Source: an uncultured Latescibacterota bacterium (GTDB lineage Bacteria; Latescibacterota; UBA2968). Taken from it: DNA of 64,000 nucleotides. Below the pieces are notes generated by a model. That model saw only the letters and a program-made list of their open reading frames with translations. It was not told the origin of the DNA and ran no database searches. Position numbers and translations under genes: made by a program. Shown in pieces: positions 8,245-17,255 of the stretch. Position 1 is the first letter of the stretch. Each line of letters opens with the position of its first letter. Location: the NCBI GenBank assembly GCA_958295785.1, contig OY282377.1:4342896-4406895 (forward strand). The letters run 5' to 3'.

Positions 8245-9963
8245 ATGGCAACAAAGCGCAACAAAAGGCGGCATCGGGGCGCGGCGGGCAAGGCCAATGC
8301 AGATTTGACCGCGCATATCCAGTCGCTCGGGTTGACGGGTGTGGCGCAATATCGGGCGTGGTGTCGCGATCACGGGTTGAACAGGGCGCTGAACAAGGGG
8401 TGGCAAGAGCGGCGGCGCGAGCGCGAAATTGCCAATCGGGCCATAGATGCGGAATTGGCCGAACGGGAACTCGCGCATCACATCCGCGAGTTGGGGCTGA
8501 AATCGGTTGCGGATTACACGGCGTGGTGTCGCGGGCATGGGGTGAGCACGGGAGCGCGTAAAAGCGCGGCGCAACGCAGGAAAGAACGCGATTTGGCCGA
8601 ACGCTTGAAGAGCGATGCCGTGTTGGCGAAGATGAAAAATCACACGCGGCGACCCCATGAGACGATTCGGGCGATCTGTGAAGGCACGCTGTCGGAAGGG
8701 GAATTGAATCGCCCCCATTTGCAAAAAATCCAGCGCGCTTTTGATCTTATGGGCAAAGACCGCAAAGGGCGTCGCACGCTGTTGCAATTGCTGTTGCACG
8801 CGGAAAAACGGGGCAATTTTTTTGATGTCAAACCCGCGCTGGCGCGCTTGGGGCCGCAAGATGGCAATACGTATATCGAAGCATTGGGCGCGCTGGCGCG
8901 TTGGCACAGGCATTGGTTGCGCGATCCAACGGCGTGGCGGCCCGAATCGCACAATGCACGCAAGCAATTTGGTTCATTGGCGCGACACCTGTTGGCGAAA
9001 TACGAGGTGCCCGCGTTTATGGACATCGCGTGGTTTCTCAGCGGAGAAGATGAGGCGCGACCGCAACAGGGGTGGTTTGTCCATGTGGGAATGGGGAGCA
9101 ATATCCGCAAGGCCGATATTCCGCTGACCCTGACAAAGAAAATGGCCCATCTGTTCTTGGAATCGCCGCCCGATTACGCGATTTGCGAAGCGTTTCGGCG
9201 CGGACAAATTCTCGGCCTCGGCGGGGCAGAACCCCTGGTGCGCGCCGTGAATGCCACGCGCTTGGGGTCGTCTTTTGATCGCGAGCCTTTCTGGGGCAAG
9301 GTGGTGCATTTTTTTGTCAACAACCCGATGCTCGACCCCGACGAGGTCGGGCCGATTGTGGATTATATTCACCATCAGAAATACGTGCCTCGGGAAGAAA
9401 CGATCAACGGCGAAGTGGTGCGGTTGCCCCCTGAGCAACCGAATTTTTCGGTCAAAGGACGCAGTGTGGTCAAGCTGCTTCGGCAAGTCGAGATGTGGCA
9501 CCGGCAGTTGGCGCGGCAGCGTCGCTTGCCCGCAAAAGTGTGGGCGTCTTCCGGCTTCAACGCGCTGGATTGGACGGAAACAGATCGCTATGGCAATCAA
9601 AAGGATCGCTGGGCCATTACCGAGTTGGTGACAGCCAAAGAGTTGTCCGATGAAGGCCGCAAGATGCACCACTGCGTCGGTTCGTACGCGAACAATTGCA
9701 AAAATGGGCGGACATCGATCTGGTCAATGCAGGTGACGACGCCCGAGAACGAAACGCATCGCGTAATGACGATTGCCGTGCAAAATGGCAGCCGGAGCAT
9801 CGCGCAGGCGCGGGGAAAATGCAATGCGCGGCCCAATGGCAAAACGCCCAACGGCAGGCGTCGGGATTTTAACAAAAATTACGAACGCTATTTGCGAAAA
9901 TCGCGCCATGTGTTGTTTTTGTGGCGCGAACGAGAAGGGCTGTCCATGTCGCGTGGTGTATGA
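8245..9963 (+). CDS. PcfJ-like domain protein
   Basis: 572 aa with a purine-rich GGGGGATTTT just before the ATG. The C-terminal part (about 455-545) has the PcfJ-like signature: a leucine/glutamate-rich helix, then KMHHCVGSYANNC (about 473-485), then a short IWSM strand. PcfJ was named from an enterococcal conjugative plasmid, but homologs are widespread and of unknown function. The N-terminus has two copies of a roughly 60-residue basic helical unit (HIQSLGLTGVAQYRAWCRDHG and HIRELGLKSVADYTAWCRGHG), suggesting nucleic-acid or protein binding. No relaxase, coupling protein or type IV secretion gene is nearby. A hairpin terminator follows the stop. Confidence 0.75.
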   Translation: MATKRNKRRHRGAAGKANADLTAHIQSLGLTGVAQYRAWCRDHGLNRALNKGWQERRREREIANRAIDAELAERELAHHIRELGLKSVADYTAWCRGHGVSTGARKSAAQRRKERDLAERLKSDAVLAKMKNHTRRPHETIRAICEGTLSEGELNRPHLQKIQRAFDLMGKDRKGRRTLLQLLLHAEKRGNFFDVKPALARLGPQDGNTYIEALGALARWHRHWLRDPTAWRPESHNARKQFGSLARHLLAKYEVPAFMDIAWFLSGEDEARPQQGWFVHVGMGSNIRKADIPLTLTKKMAHLFLESPPDYAICEAFRRGQILGLGGAEPLVRAVNATRLGSSFDREPFWGKVVHFFVNNPMLDPDEVGPIVDYIHHQKYVPREETINGEVVRLPPEQPNFSVKGRSVVKLLRQVEMWHRQLARQRRLPAKVWASSGFNALDWTETDRYGNQKDRWAITELVTAKELSDEGRKMHHCVGSYANNCKNGRTSIWSMQVTTPENETHRVMTIAVQNGSRSIAQARGKCNARPNGKTPNGRRRDFNKNYERYLRKSRHVLFLWREREGLSMSRGV

Positions 9964-9967
9964 AAAA

Positions 9968-10004
9968 AAAAATCCCCATTTTGTACGTGGGGATTTTCTT
10001 TTAT
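9968..10004 (+). terminator. Rho-independent terminator after the PcfJ-like gene
   Basis: Starting 4 bases after the stop, aaaatcccc and ggggatttt form a 9-bp stem with an 11-base loop, followed by CTTTT on the plus strand. Confidence 0.8.
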
Positions 10005-10035
10005 GCAATCCGCTGAGAAATAGATTTCTGTACGG

Positions 10036-10450
10036 ATCATGCGTTGTTTGTCTCAAGCATTTGGCCCTACAGCATCGTTTGTTGCCTCCGATGCGTTGGC
10101 TACGCCTGTGCCTACGGCGTGCGGCGACCGACTTTTTTTCAACAAAAAAAGTAGGCGAGCGGGGTACAACTGCCCAGCAGTTCAAAAATGCCGCTCTCAT
10201 GCGCCGAGAGGCTGGCACAGCGCAAATCGCTTTTGTAACAGAACGACATGCGTTGGCCTGCAAGGTGGGTTGCAAAATGGATGTGCGTTGCGAGACAGCC
10301 TTGCGCGCTGTGCGTGATGGGTTTGTGTGACGGTATTTTGTGATCGCATTTTTGCGATGGCTTCTATGAATACCTGCGTAAGGTCAAGGGAATCATTTGC
10401 GGGTCGCATATCGCATCACAGCAGGGCAACAGAAAATCAATTTGGTATAA
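10036..10450 (-). repeat. Interspersed TIR-bearing element, copy 1 (inverted)
   Basis: On the minus strand this matches the elements at 17433-17916 and 48590-49145 over most of its length. It starts TTATACCAAATTGATTTTCTG, continues through GATGCGATATGCGACC and ends near the tgcgttggctacgcctgtgc block. It holds a 70-codon minus-strand frame (10197-10409) nearly matched in copy 3, plus the ggcgagcggggtacaactgc motif. The second terminal repeat is not recognisable here, so the copy may be degraded at that end. It fills most of the gap between the PcfJ terminator and the ABC ATPase gene. Confidence 0.8.
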
Positions 10451-10518
10451 GACAACTCGTTGCTTGAGCCGCCACCGTGTTGATCGCACAATCCCCGCTG
10501 CTTCAGCACGGGGATACG

Positions 10519-11193
10519 TCAAAGTTGCTCGTCTCGATCTATCCAGCCATCTGACATAGACACAATGCGGTCTCCATAAGCGGCATTTTTTTCGGAATGC
10601 GTGCATTGGACTAGGGTTACGCCCTCGGCGTTCAATTGCTTGAACTGCGCCATAATTCGCTCGCCTTCGGTCGAGTTTAGGTTGCCCGTTGGCTCATCGG
10701 CCAAAATCAATTTCGGTTGCGTGATCAACGCCCGTGCGATGCCGACCAATTGCTGTTGCCCGCCCGACAACTGGTTGGGAAACAATTTCTTTTTCGCCAC
10801 GATATTGAAGCGGTCCAGCATCTCGGCGATTCGCCCCTTGCGCTCGGCACTCTTGACTTTTTGATACAACAGCGGCGTCTCCAAATTCTCGGCCACGGTC
10901 AACTCGTCAATCAAGTGATAGCTTTGAAACACAAATCCAATGTGGTCGCGGTGAAATTCGGTCAATGCGCGTTCATCCAATTCGTGAACGGCGCGGCCGC
11001 AAAAATAATACGCGCCATTTGACGCGGTATCCAGCATGCCCAAGATGTGCAACAGCGTTGATTTGCCCGCGCCCGAAGGGCCCGTGATCGACACAAATTC
11101 GCCCTCGCGGATCTCGAGATCAATCCGCCGCAACACAAACGTCTTGACCACGCCATTTTCGTAGTATTTCTCGATGTTATTGAGTTGGATCAC
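10519..11193 (-). CDS. ABC transporter ATP-binding protein, MacB/LolD type
   Basis: 224 aa from a GTG at 11193, preceded by AGGAG with a 6-base spacer; the open frame extends further upstream only by reading through repeats. The protein begins [11 protein letters not shown]. It has Walker A (GPSGAGKST, about 38-46), a Q-loop ([12 protein letters not shown]), the signature [15 protein letters not shown] and Walker B (LILADEPTG). The signature reads QQQLVG rather than the usual QQQRVA. It is the distal gene of the minus-strand exporter locus and presumably powers the FtsX-type permease encoded just upstream, from which it is separated by a repeat cluster. Together with the second ATPase at 14095 the locus has two paralogous ATPases for one visible permease. 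Confidence 0.92.
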   Translation of the reverse strand: MIQLNNIEKYYENGVVKTFVLRRIDLEIREGEFVSITGPSGAGKSTLLHILGMLDTASNGAYYFCGRAVHELDERALTEFHRDHIGFVFQSYHLIDELTVAENLETPLLYQKVKSAERKGRIAEMLDRFNIVAKKKLFPNQLSGGQQQLVGIARALITQPKLILADEPTGNLNSTEGERIMAQFKQLNAEGVTLVQCTHSEKNAAYGDRIVSMSDGWIDRDEQL

Positions 11194-11240
11194 GGTTATC
11201 TCCTTAAAAGGGGAATCGAGCCCTCCCGACGAGAAAAGAT

Positions 11241-11280
11241 GTAAGTTTAGCCACAAAAAACACGAGCGGGGTACAACTGG
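11241..11280. repeat. Shared leader motif GTNAGTTTAGCCA...CACGAGCGG with the GTACAACTG box
   Basis: Here gtaagtttagccacaaaaaa runs into cacgagcggggtacaactgg. Nearly the same leader recurs at 19965-19993, also directly before a GTAGGGGCG cluster. The gcggggtacaactg box also occurs at 10158-10177 and, inverted, near 46071, 48868 and 55503. Confidence 0.65.
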
Positions 11281-11316
11281 CGACAACCCGTTCAAAGGCA
11301 CAAAAGGCGAGCGGTG

Positions 11317-11446
11317 TATGTAGGGGCGATGCCCCTGTGCTCGCCCGCAGTGTGTAGGGGCGATGCCCCCGTGCTCGCCCAAAGATACAAGACAGACAGG
11401 CACAGGGGCCTGTATTTCTGCGGACAGGCACAGGGGCCTGTCCCTA
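11317..11446. repeat. Cluster of four GTAGGGGCG...GCCCC palindromic units
   Basis: Two units read gtaggggcgatgcccc(c/t)gtgctcgccc and two read ggcacaggggcctgt in shortened or variant form. They lie between the permease stop and the second ATPase start. The last unit abuts the permease stop codon. Units are about 27-33 bases with short irregular spacing. Confidence 0.85.
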
Positions 11447-13876
11447 CTATTCATGCCTCAGCGTGTCTATGGGATTGGACCAGGCGGCGCGAGTGGCCTG
11501 TATGCTCACGGTGCCAAACGCGATGAGCAGGACGAGAATCGCGCTCGTAACAAATAGCCAAGCGTTTAAGCCGACCTGATATGCAAACCCAGAAAGCCAT
11601 TTGTGCATCATATAGTAGGCCACGGGCCAGGCAATGGCATTGGCCAAAAAAACGAGAAATAAAAATTCGCGCGACAGGAGCATCACCAAATGGGAGGTGG
11701 GCGCGCCCAGCACCTTTCGCACCCCAATTTCTTTGGTGCGCCGTTGAACCATAAACGCCGTCAATCCGAACAGGCCCAAACACGCCACAAAAATCGCCAG
11801 CAATGAAAACACGCCGAGCATTTTGCCGGTGCGCCGCTCGTTGAAATAGATCCAATCCATTATCTCGTCCAAAAACACATAGCTGAAGGGCGCGTATGGC
11901 ACAAAGCGTTTCCACTGGGTTTCGATGAAAGACAGGGTTTGCGCGGTATTTTCTGGGCGGATCCGCAAGGCCATCGTGTAAAACCTGTTCCAGTTGTACA
12001 CAAATCCCATGGGGGCGATTTCTTCTCGCAGGGACGAGCTGTGGTAATCTTTTACCACCCCAATCACGCTGAAAATTTGGTTTTGAAATTCGGACGTTAC
12101 AATTTGTTTGCCAATGGGGTCGTCCTCCCAGCCCAGCAAGCGCGCGGCGGTTTCGTTTAGGATAATCGCCTGAGACGCGTCGCTGGCAACAGCGGCTGAA
12201 AAGGCGCGCCCGCGGAGCACGGGAATTTCAAATGTCTCAAAAAACGCATCGTCGACCTCGTTGATGCGAAGGGTCTGTTCTTTGGTTCGATCCCCGTCGG
12301 GCCAAATCAATCGCGGTGCCCCGCCAAATCCCGTAATGTCGAAGCGCAGTGCCGACGCGCTGAGGATATTGGGGTGTTCGAGGAAGACCTGTTTCACGGT
12401 TTGGTGGCGTGCGGCAAGGCGTTTTTGCAGATCGGATTCCCTTTTGGCATCCGGGAGGAAAATCCGCACACTCACAATGTGATCGCGCGCAAATCCCATG
12501 TCTTTGGTTTCGATGAACCGCAGTTGTTGATACACCACCGAGGTGCAAATCACCAGCAAAATGGACATGCCAAATTGAAAAACCACCAATCCCTTTCGCA
12601 ACCATGTAGAACCCGATGCAGAAAACGCGCTGCTTTTGAGTGCCATGACCGGGCGAAATGCCGAAAGAAAAAACGCGGGATAGCACCCGGACAGCAAGCC
12701 GACTGCCAATGTTAGTGCCAGCACCATCGGTAAACCGGTCGCAATCACAGCCGCGTTGAGGTGCAAATCGCCGCCCACAAATTCGTTGAACAACGGCAGA
12801 AACATCTCGACCAATCCCAGAGCAATCAGCAGGGCGATGCAGGTCAAGAGCAGGGACTCGGTCAAAAACTGCACCATCAACTGCGTGCGCTGCGCGCCGA
12901 CGACTTTTCGCATGCCCACTTCGCGCTTTCGGATGATGGCCCGCGCCGCGGTCAGATTTGTGAAATTCACGCACGCGATTACCGCCACGATCAGCCCGAT
13001 TGCCGCCAGCAGGTAAATCTGTTGCATGCGACTGGAGACGGTCGGGTTAAAATCGGCTTCGCCGTACAAGTACACGCGGTGCAGGGGTTGCAAATGGTAG
13101 GTGTTTTTTGCCGCGATTTCATCGCCCATGTGTTGCTTGAACACGGCCTGCATTTTCGCTGTTGGAATTTCTGAATTTTGCCCTGCTTTTAGCAGCACAA
13201 AGGTTTGTACCGGTCGCCACGATTGCGTGGGCCGCCACGTCGTCCACACCTGTTGCGTTTCTTCTGCGGCGGGTATTGTGGTCGAGAGCATGTGGAAATA
13301 GAGGTCTGACGAGGGGTTCGGAGGCTTCGCAATGCCCGTCACGGTGTAATCGCCCGGGAAACTGATGTTGTCGATTGAAAATGTTTGCCCCATCGGGTCC
13401 GCATCGCCAAATAAGTGCTGCGCCATGTCGCTGGTAATGACCGCAGAGTAGGGCGTGCGAAACGCGGTTTTTGGGTCGCCTTTTAAGAGGGGAAAATCAA
13501 ACACATCCAAAAAGTTGTCATCCACCAGCGCGATGCGAAACGCGCCCTCGCGCTCGCCCTGGTGGGCAGACACGCCCCACTGCCAGATGCGAACCGTCGT
13601 TTCCACTTCGGGAAGGGTTTCTGCCAACGCGGGGCCGAGTGCGCCGGATGTTCCGTATCCATACCTTGTTTGCGTATTGCTGCGTTCTTTTCGTACCACC
13701 TTGTAAATTCGGTCGCCCAACGTGTGAAACCGATTCACCGCAAACTCCTGTTGGATATACAACGAGATCAAAATGCCACACGCCAGCCCAATGGCAAGGC
13801 CCAACACATTGATCGACGTGTACAATTTGTACCGCGTCAAATTGCGGATCGCAGTGGTGAGGTAGTTTTTGAGCAT
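11447..13876 (-). CDS. ABC transporter permease, MacB/FtsX family with tandem FtsX modules
   Basis: 809 aa from the ATG at 13876, which has a GGAG motif upstream; the frame runs on only through repeat DNA. The N-terminus MLKNYLTTAIRNLTRYK and first helix (INVLGLAIGLACGILISLYI) are typical of MacB-like permeases. A large periplasmic domain follows, then three TM helices near 285-430 around an FtsX motif (IRKREVGMRKVVGAQ), a fourth helix, a second periplasmic domain and a final FtsX module (RRTKEIGVRKVLGAP). This two-module form, about twice the single FtsX length, is common in Bacteroidetes-like bacteria. It probably transmits ATPase motion to a periplasmic step in export of peptides or small molecules. 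Confidence 0.92.
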   Translation of the reverse strand: MLKNYLTTAIRNLTRYKLYTSINVLGLAIGLACGILISLYIQQEFAVNRFHTLGDRIYKVVRKERSNTQTRYGYGTSGALGPALAETLPEVETTVRIWQWGVSAHQGEREGAFRIALVDDNFLDVFDFPLLKGDPKTAFRTPYSAVITSDMAQHLFGDADPMGQTFSIDNISFPGDYTVTGIAKPPNPSSDLYFHMLSTTIPAAEETQQVWTTWRPTQSWRPVQTFVLLKAGQNSEIPTAKMQAVFKQHMGDEIAAKNTYHLQPLHRVYLYGEADFNPTVSSRMQQIYLLAAIGLIVAVIACVNFTNLTAARAIIRKREVGMRKVVGAQRTQLMVQFLTESLLLTCIALLIALGLVEMFLPLFNEFVGGDLHLNAAVIATGLPMVLALTLAVGLLSGCYPAFFLSAFRPVMALKSSAFSASGSTWLRKGLVVFQFGMSILLVICTSVVYQQLRFIETKDMGFARDHIVSVRIFLPDAKRESDLQKRLAARHQTVKQVFLEHPNILSASALRFDITGFGGAPRLIWPDGDRTKEQTLRINEVDDAFFETFEIPVLRGRAFSAAVASDASQAIILNETAARLLGWEDDPIGKQIVTSEFQNQIFSVIGVVKDYHSSSLREEIAPMGFVYNWNRFYTMALRIRPENTAQTLSFIETQWKRFVPYAPFSYVFLDEIMDWIYFNERRTGKMLGVFSLLAIFVACLGLFGLTAFMVQRRTKEIGVRKVLGAPTSHLVMLLSREFLFLVFLANAIAWPVAYYMMHKWLSGFAYQVGLNAWLFVTSAILVLLIAFGTVSIQATRAAWSNPIDTLRHE

Positions 13877-13950
13877 GAGAGTCTCCGGAGGGGAGAGGTA
13901 AGACGCAAGAAGGCCACCCGGCCCCTCTCCGTCTTTCATCTTGCATTTTC

Positions 13951-14083
13951 GGGCGAGCACGGGGGCATCGCCCCTACATACATTGGACGGGCACAGGGGC
14001 ATCGCCCCTACATACATTGGGCGAGCACGGGGGCATCGTCCCTACACATACTGCGGGCGAGCACGGGGGCATCGCCCCTACAT
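13951..14083. repeat. Second cluster of four GTAGGGGCG palindromic units
   Basis: Four units in the ggg(c/a)gagcac(a/g)ggggcatcgcccctaca orientation occur head to tail at about 33-base spacing between the permease start and the first ATPase. One unit has gtccctac in place of gcccctac. The cluster is reversed relative to the one at 11317, so the permease is flanked by inverted repeat clusters. Confidence 0.85.
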
Positions 14084-14094
14084 TCTCTTTCCTG

Positions 14095-14772
14095 TTACGC
14101 CTTTTTGTTTTCTGTCACCACATGCCCATCAAACAGGTGGATGATGCGATGGGCATAGCTCGCGTCGTGGGCGTTGTGCGTCACCATCACAATGGTCGTG
14201 CCATTTTTGTTCAATTCCGTCAACAAATCCATCACCTCATTGCCGTTTGCCGAGTCCAAATTCCCGGTTGGCTCGTCTGCGAGAATGATATTGGGATTTG
14301 AAATGACGGCGCGCGCCACGGCCACGCGCTGTTGCTGACCGCCTGACAACTGCTGCGGAAAATGCTTCTCGCGGTGCTTGATGCCCATGTATTCCAGCGA
14401 TTCATCCAAGCGTTCTTTGCGCTCGCCCGATGGCAGGCCCAGATACAACAGGGGCAATTCCACATTTTCGGCCACGGTCAATTCGTCGATCAGGTTGAAA
14501 CTCTGAAACACAAAGCCAATGTTTTCCTTGCGGGTATTGGCGCGCTGACGTTCGGTGTGTTTGGACACCTCTGCGGTATTGAGATAATATTCCCCACCGG
14601 TCGGATTGTCCAGCAACCCGAGCACGTTCAAGAGCGTGGATTTGCCGCAACCAGACGGCCCCATAATGGCGACAAACTCGCCCTCGTTGATCTCCAAATT
14701 GACATTGTTCAGAGCAGTTGTTTCCACTTCCTCTGTGGTATAGACTTTTTGGAGACTGACGGTTTTGATCAT
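14095..14772 (-). CDS. ABC transporter ATP-binding protein, MacB/LolD type
   Basis: 225 aa. Walker A is GPSGCGKST (about 38-46), the Q-loop VFQSFNLIDELT, the signature LSGGQQQRVAVARAV, Walker [13 protein letters not shown] and the H-loop VTHNA. The protein matches the LolD/MacB ATPase class by length and motifs. It lies between the adaptor gene and the permease in one minus-strand run and is the best candidate partner of that permease. An AAGGAG-like stretch lies just upstream of the ATG. Confidence 0.95.
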   Translation of the reverse strand: MIKTVSLQKVYTTEEVETTALNNVNLEINEGEFVAIMGPSGCGKSTLLNVLGLLDNPTGGEYYLNTAEVSKHTERQRANTRKENIGFVFQSFNLIDELTVAENVELPLLYLGLPSGERKERLDESLEYMGIKHREKHFPQQLSGGQQQRVAVARAVISNPNIILADEPTGNLDSANGNEVMDLLTELNKNGTTIVMVTHNAHDASYAHRIIHLFDGHVVTENKKA

Positions 14773-14924
14773 GGCGAAACTCCTTTCTTGAGAGAAGCTA
14801 TCAGCGACTGGCTGTCAGCTTTAAGGACAACCCGCATCAAGCCTAAAAATGAAGACTGCGAGCATTCTTTTGATTTCTGCGATTTCTCGATTTATCTGTT
14901 CAAAAACCAAATCACGCTGACCGC

Positions 14925-16292
14925 TTACTTTTTCAACACCAATTTATCGATCTCTTCGTAATTCTCATACGACGATGTCACCACGCGCTCGCCGGGGGAC
15001 AGGCCGGAGAGGACTTCGAAATACTCTGGGCTTTGGCGGCCAATACGCACGTCGCGGCGCACGGCCTCGCCGCCTTCAACCACAAACACCCAGTTGCCAC
15101 CTGTGGTTTGATAGAACCCCCCGCGCGCCAACAACAGGGCTTCTTCGGGCGCGTCGAGTTCCAAGCGAATCTGCTCGGTTTGACCGCGGCGAATGCTCGT
15201 TGGGGTCTCGTTCACAAAATCCATATCGACTTCAAATTGCCCCTGCACGACTTCGGGAAAAACCCGACGGATAGTGAGTGCATAAATCTCATCGTCGATC
15301 TCAATCGTCCCTTTGAGGCCCTTGGTAATTCGCGTAATGTAAAATTCATCGATGCCCACGCGCAACTTGTAAGCGTCCAAAACATCCACCTGACCAAGGC
15401 GCCTGCCCCTGTTCATCAACTGACCGATCTCGGCATTGAGTTGCGACAATTGCCCCTGAATGGACGCGCGCACGACCAGATTTTCCAGCGGACGACGCAC
15501 ATCGTCCAACTGCCGTTGCAAACTTTGGGCGCGCGTGTCTAGCGCGGCGAGTTGGTTGATGCGATACAGCGAATCCTGTCGCACCGTTTCCAGCATGAAT
15601 GACTTGCGCTTTTCGTCGTTTTGATATCTGTCTCGCGCGCTTTCAAATTGGTCTTGGGAACCCAACCCTCGCTCAAACAAAATTTTCTGCTTCTCGTAGT
15701 GGCGTGCGGTTTCTCGCAAAGCCAGTTCAACGCGCATCAGTTCTTGGCGATTGCGAATGGCTTGGGAAGCCAGATTCAACCGCGTGTTTTCCATGTTGTT
15801 GATCTGCTCGAACAAGCGGGCTTCTTGGGTCAAAATATTCTGCTCCAAAATTGGATTGGACAACTGCAAAATGGGCGTGCCTTTCTCGACCATCGCGCCT
15901 TCTTCCAAAAAAATCTCCCCGACTTGCCCGCCTTCCAGCACGTCGATATAATAGGTCTGAATCGGCAACACAGTGCCGCGCTGAACAATGAACTCCTGAA
16001 AAGGCCCGCGGATGACTTCTGAAATTGTAATCCGCTCGACCTGCACATTGAGTTTCGCACTGTGATCGCCAAAAATCGCCATATACACCACGGCAATCAC
16101 AAATGCCGTAGCCGCGCCAATACTCGCGACGCGCTTCAGGGTCCACACCTTTTTTTCGACTTTGCGGTCCATGCCCGAGGTGATGGTTTCCGATTCGGGC
16201 GATGGAGAACCGCCCCCCACAAAGCTGGGCACGGCTTTCTTTTTTGGCATCGGGGCGTCTGATGCCACGCGCTTTTGTTCGGGTTTTTGCAC
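14925..16292 (-). CDS. Efflux periplasmic adaptor (HlyD/RND membrane-fusion protein family)
   Basis: 455 aa from a GTG at 16292, preceded by AGAGGA at suitable spacing; the frame is open 23 codons further but without such a site. A basic cytoplasmic tail is followed by one TM helix near residues 75-92. A barrel-sandwich hybrid half follows (GQVGEIFLEEGAMVEKGTPIL), then about 130 residues of coiled coil, the second half and a beta-barrel. It should bridge the inner-membrane ABC permease to the outer membrane, as MacA does for MacB. No TolC-like gene is in the window. Confidence 0.9.
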   Translation of the reverse strand: MQKPEQKRVASDAPMPKKKAVPSFVGGGSPSPESETITSGMDRKVEKKVWTLKRVASIGAATAFVIAVVYMAIFGDHSAKLNVQVERITISEVIRGPFQEFIVQRGTVLPIQTYYIDVLEGGQVGEIFLEEGAMVEKGTPILQLSNPILEQNILTQEARLFEQINNMENTRLNLASQAIRNRQELMRVELALRETARHYEKQKILFERGLGSQDQFESARDRYQNDEKRKSFMLETVRQDSLYRINQLAALDTRAQSLQRQLDDVRRPLENLVVRASIQGQLSQLNAEIGQLMNRGRRLGQVDVLDAYKLRVGIDEFYITRITKGLKGTIEIDDEIYALTIRRVFPEVVQGQFEVDMDFVNETPTSIRRGQTEQIRLELDAPEEALLLARGGFYQTTGGNWVFVVEGGEAVRRDVRIGRQSPEYFEVLSGLSPGERVVTSSYENYEEIDKLVLKK

Positions 16293-16487
16293 TGTTATAT
16301 CCTCTGTCCTGGTTGCGGGTTCATGGAATTGGGAAAATAGGCATAGTCGAAAAAATATCAAATAGGAAAAGACGATAACCGCAAGTACTCAAGAAAATGC
16401 ACACCGACTCCGAAGTCCGCGTCAGGAAGGCGAGGCAGTTGTGCGAGTCTTCACATCCGGCAATGCCGCGCCCGGGCATCGACGGTT

Positions 16488-17042
16488 CTACGCTCGCTTT
16501 TCCAATTCGCGTTTCAACTGGTGACGCCCGCGATAGAGCCAGATTTTCACCGTGCCGAGGGGCACTTGCATCTCTTGCACGATTTCCCGATACGACAGAT
16601 CTTTCATATACCGAAGCCACATGGCGCGTCGCTGTGCTTTGGGCAATGTACCCAAGCCTTGCGTCAAGAGCCGACGGCGTTCCCGTTTCATCATGTGATC
16701 TTCTGGCGTTGCCAAGGGAAGGGGTTCGGGCATTTGCTGCGCGACTGTTGCCATACCATTTTGCCGCGATTGCTGCGAGCGCAGGTGTGAGCGTCCGACA
16801 TTGAACGCAATGCGCGTCAGCCATGTCGTAAACGCCGATTCGCCGCGAAACAGGCGCAACCCCTGAAAAACCCTCATAAACACAATTTGCATCAAATCTT
16901 CGGCTTCATCGCAGTCTTGCACATATCGCCTGACAATGGCGCGCACGCGATTTTGGTGCAAGCGGTAGAGTTTGCCAAACGCGCTTTCGTCGCCGGCGTT
17001 TATCCTGTTGATCAACTGCACATCGTTTTTCAAATGGGACAT
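16488..17042 (-). CDS. ECF-type RNA polymerase sigma factor
   Basis: 184 aa from the ATG at 17042 with GTGAGG upstream; the frame starts 30 codons earlier without support. Region 2 is at about 20-90 (DEAEDLMQIVFMRVF, then SAFTTWLTRIAFNVGRSHLR). Region 4 is near 125-180 (LPKAQRRAMWLRYMKDLSY, then a GTVKIWLYRGRHQLKRE recognition helix). It is the first gene of the minus-strand exporter run, 195 bases before the adaptor gene, and so is a candidate regulator of that locus. No anti-sigma factor gene is adjacent, which is unusual for an ECF regulator. Confidence 0.93.
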   Translation of the reverse strand: MSHLKNDVQLINRINAGDESAFGKLYRLHQNRVRAIVRRYVQDCDEAEDLMQIVFMRVFQGLRLFRGESAFTTWLTRIAFNVGRSHLRSQQSRQNGMATVAQQMPEPLPLATPEDHMMKRERRRLLTQGLGTLPKAQRRAMWLRYMKDLSYREIVQEMQVPLGTVKIWLYRGRHQLKRELEKRA

Positions 17043-17255
17043 ATAGACCTCACTTTGTTTTGCGAAATAACACAACGGACTGCACGCGGTTACAAATTCT
17101 AACTTGCAATAACTGTGCCAAAAATATGTCAAAAAATCAATTGATGAAATAACAACAAGTTACGAAAATCCACCCAAAATTGACTGCTTAGAAAGTGTCC
17201 GATTTTGATACAGTGGTGTCCGAAAATGAACACAAAATAAAACGAGAAGGAAGAC

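Noticed and set aside
11317-14083. CRISPR-like array
   Set aside because: The repeated units are palindromes with variable centres and almost no spacer between them, units face both ways across the locus, and no cas genes are nearby.
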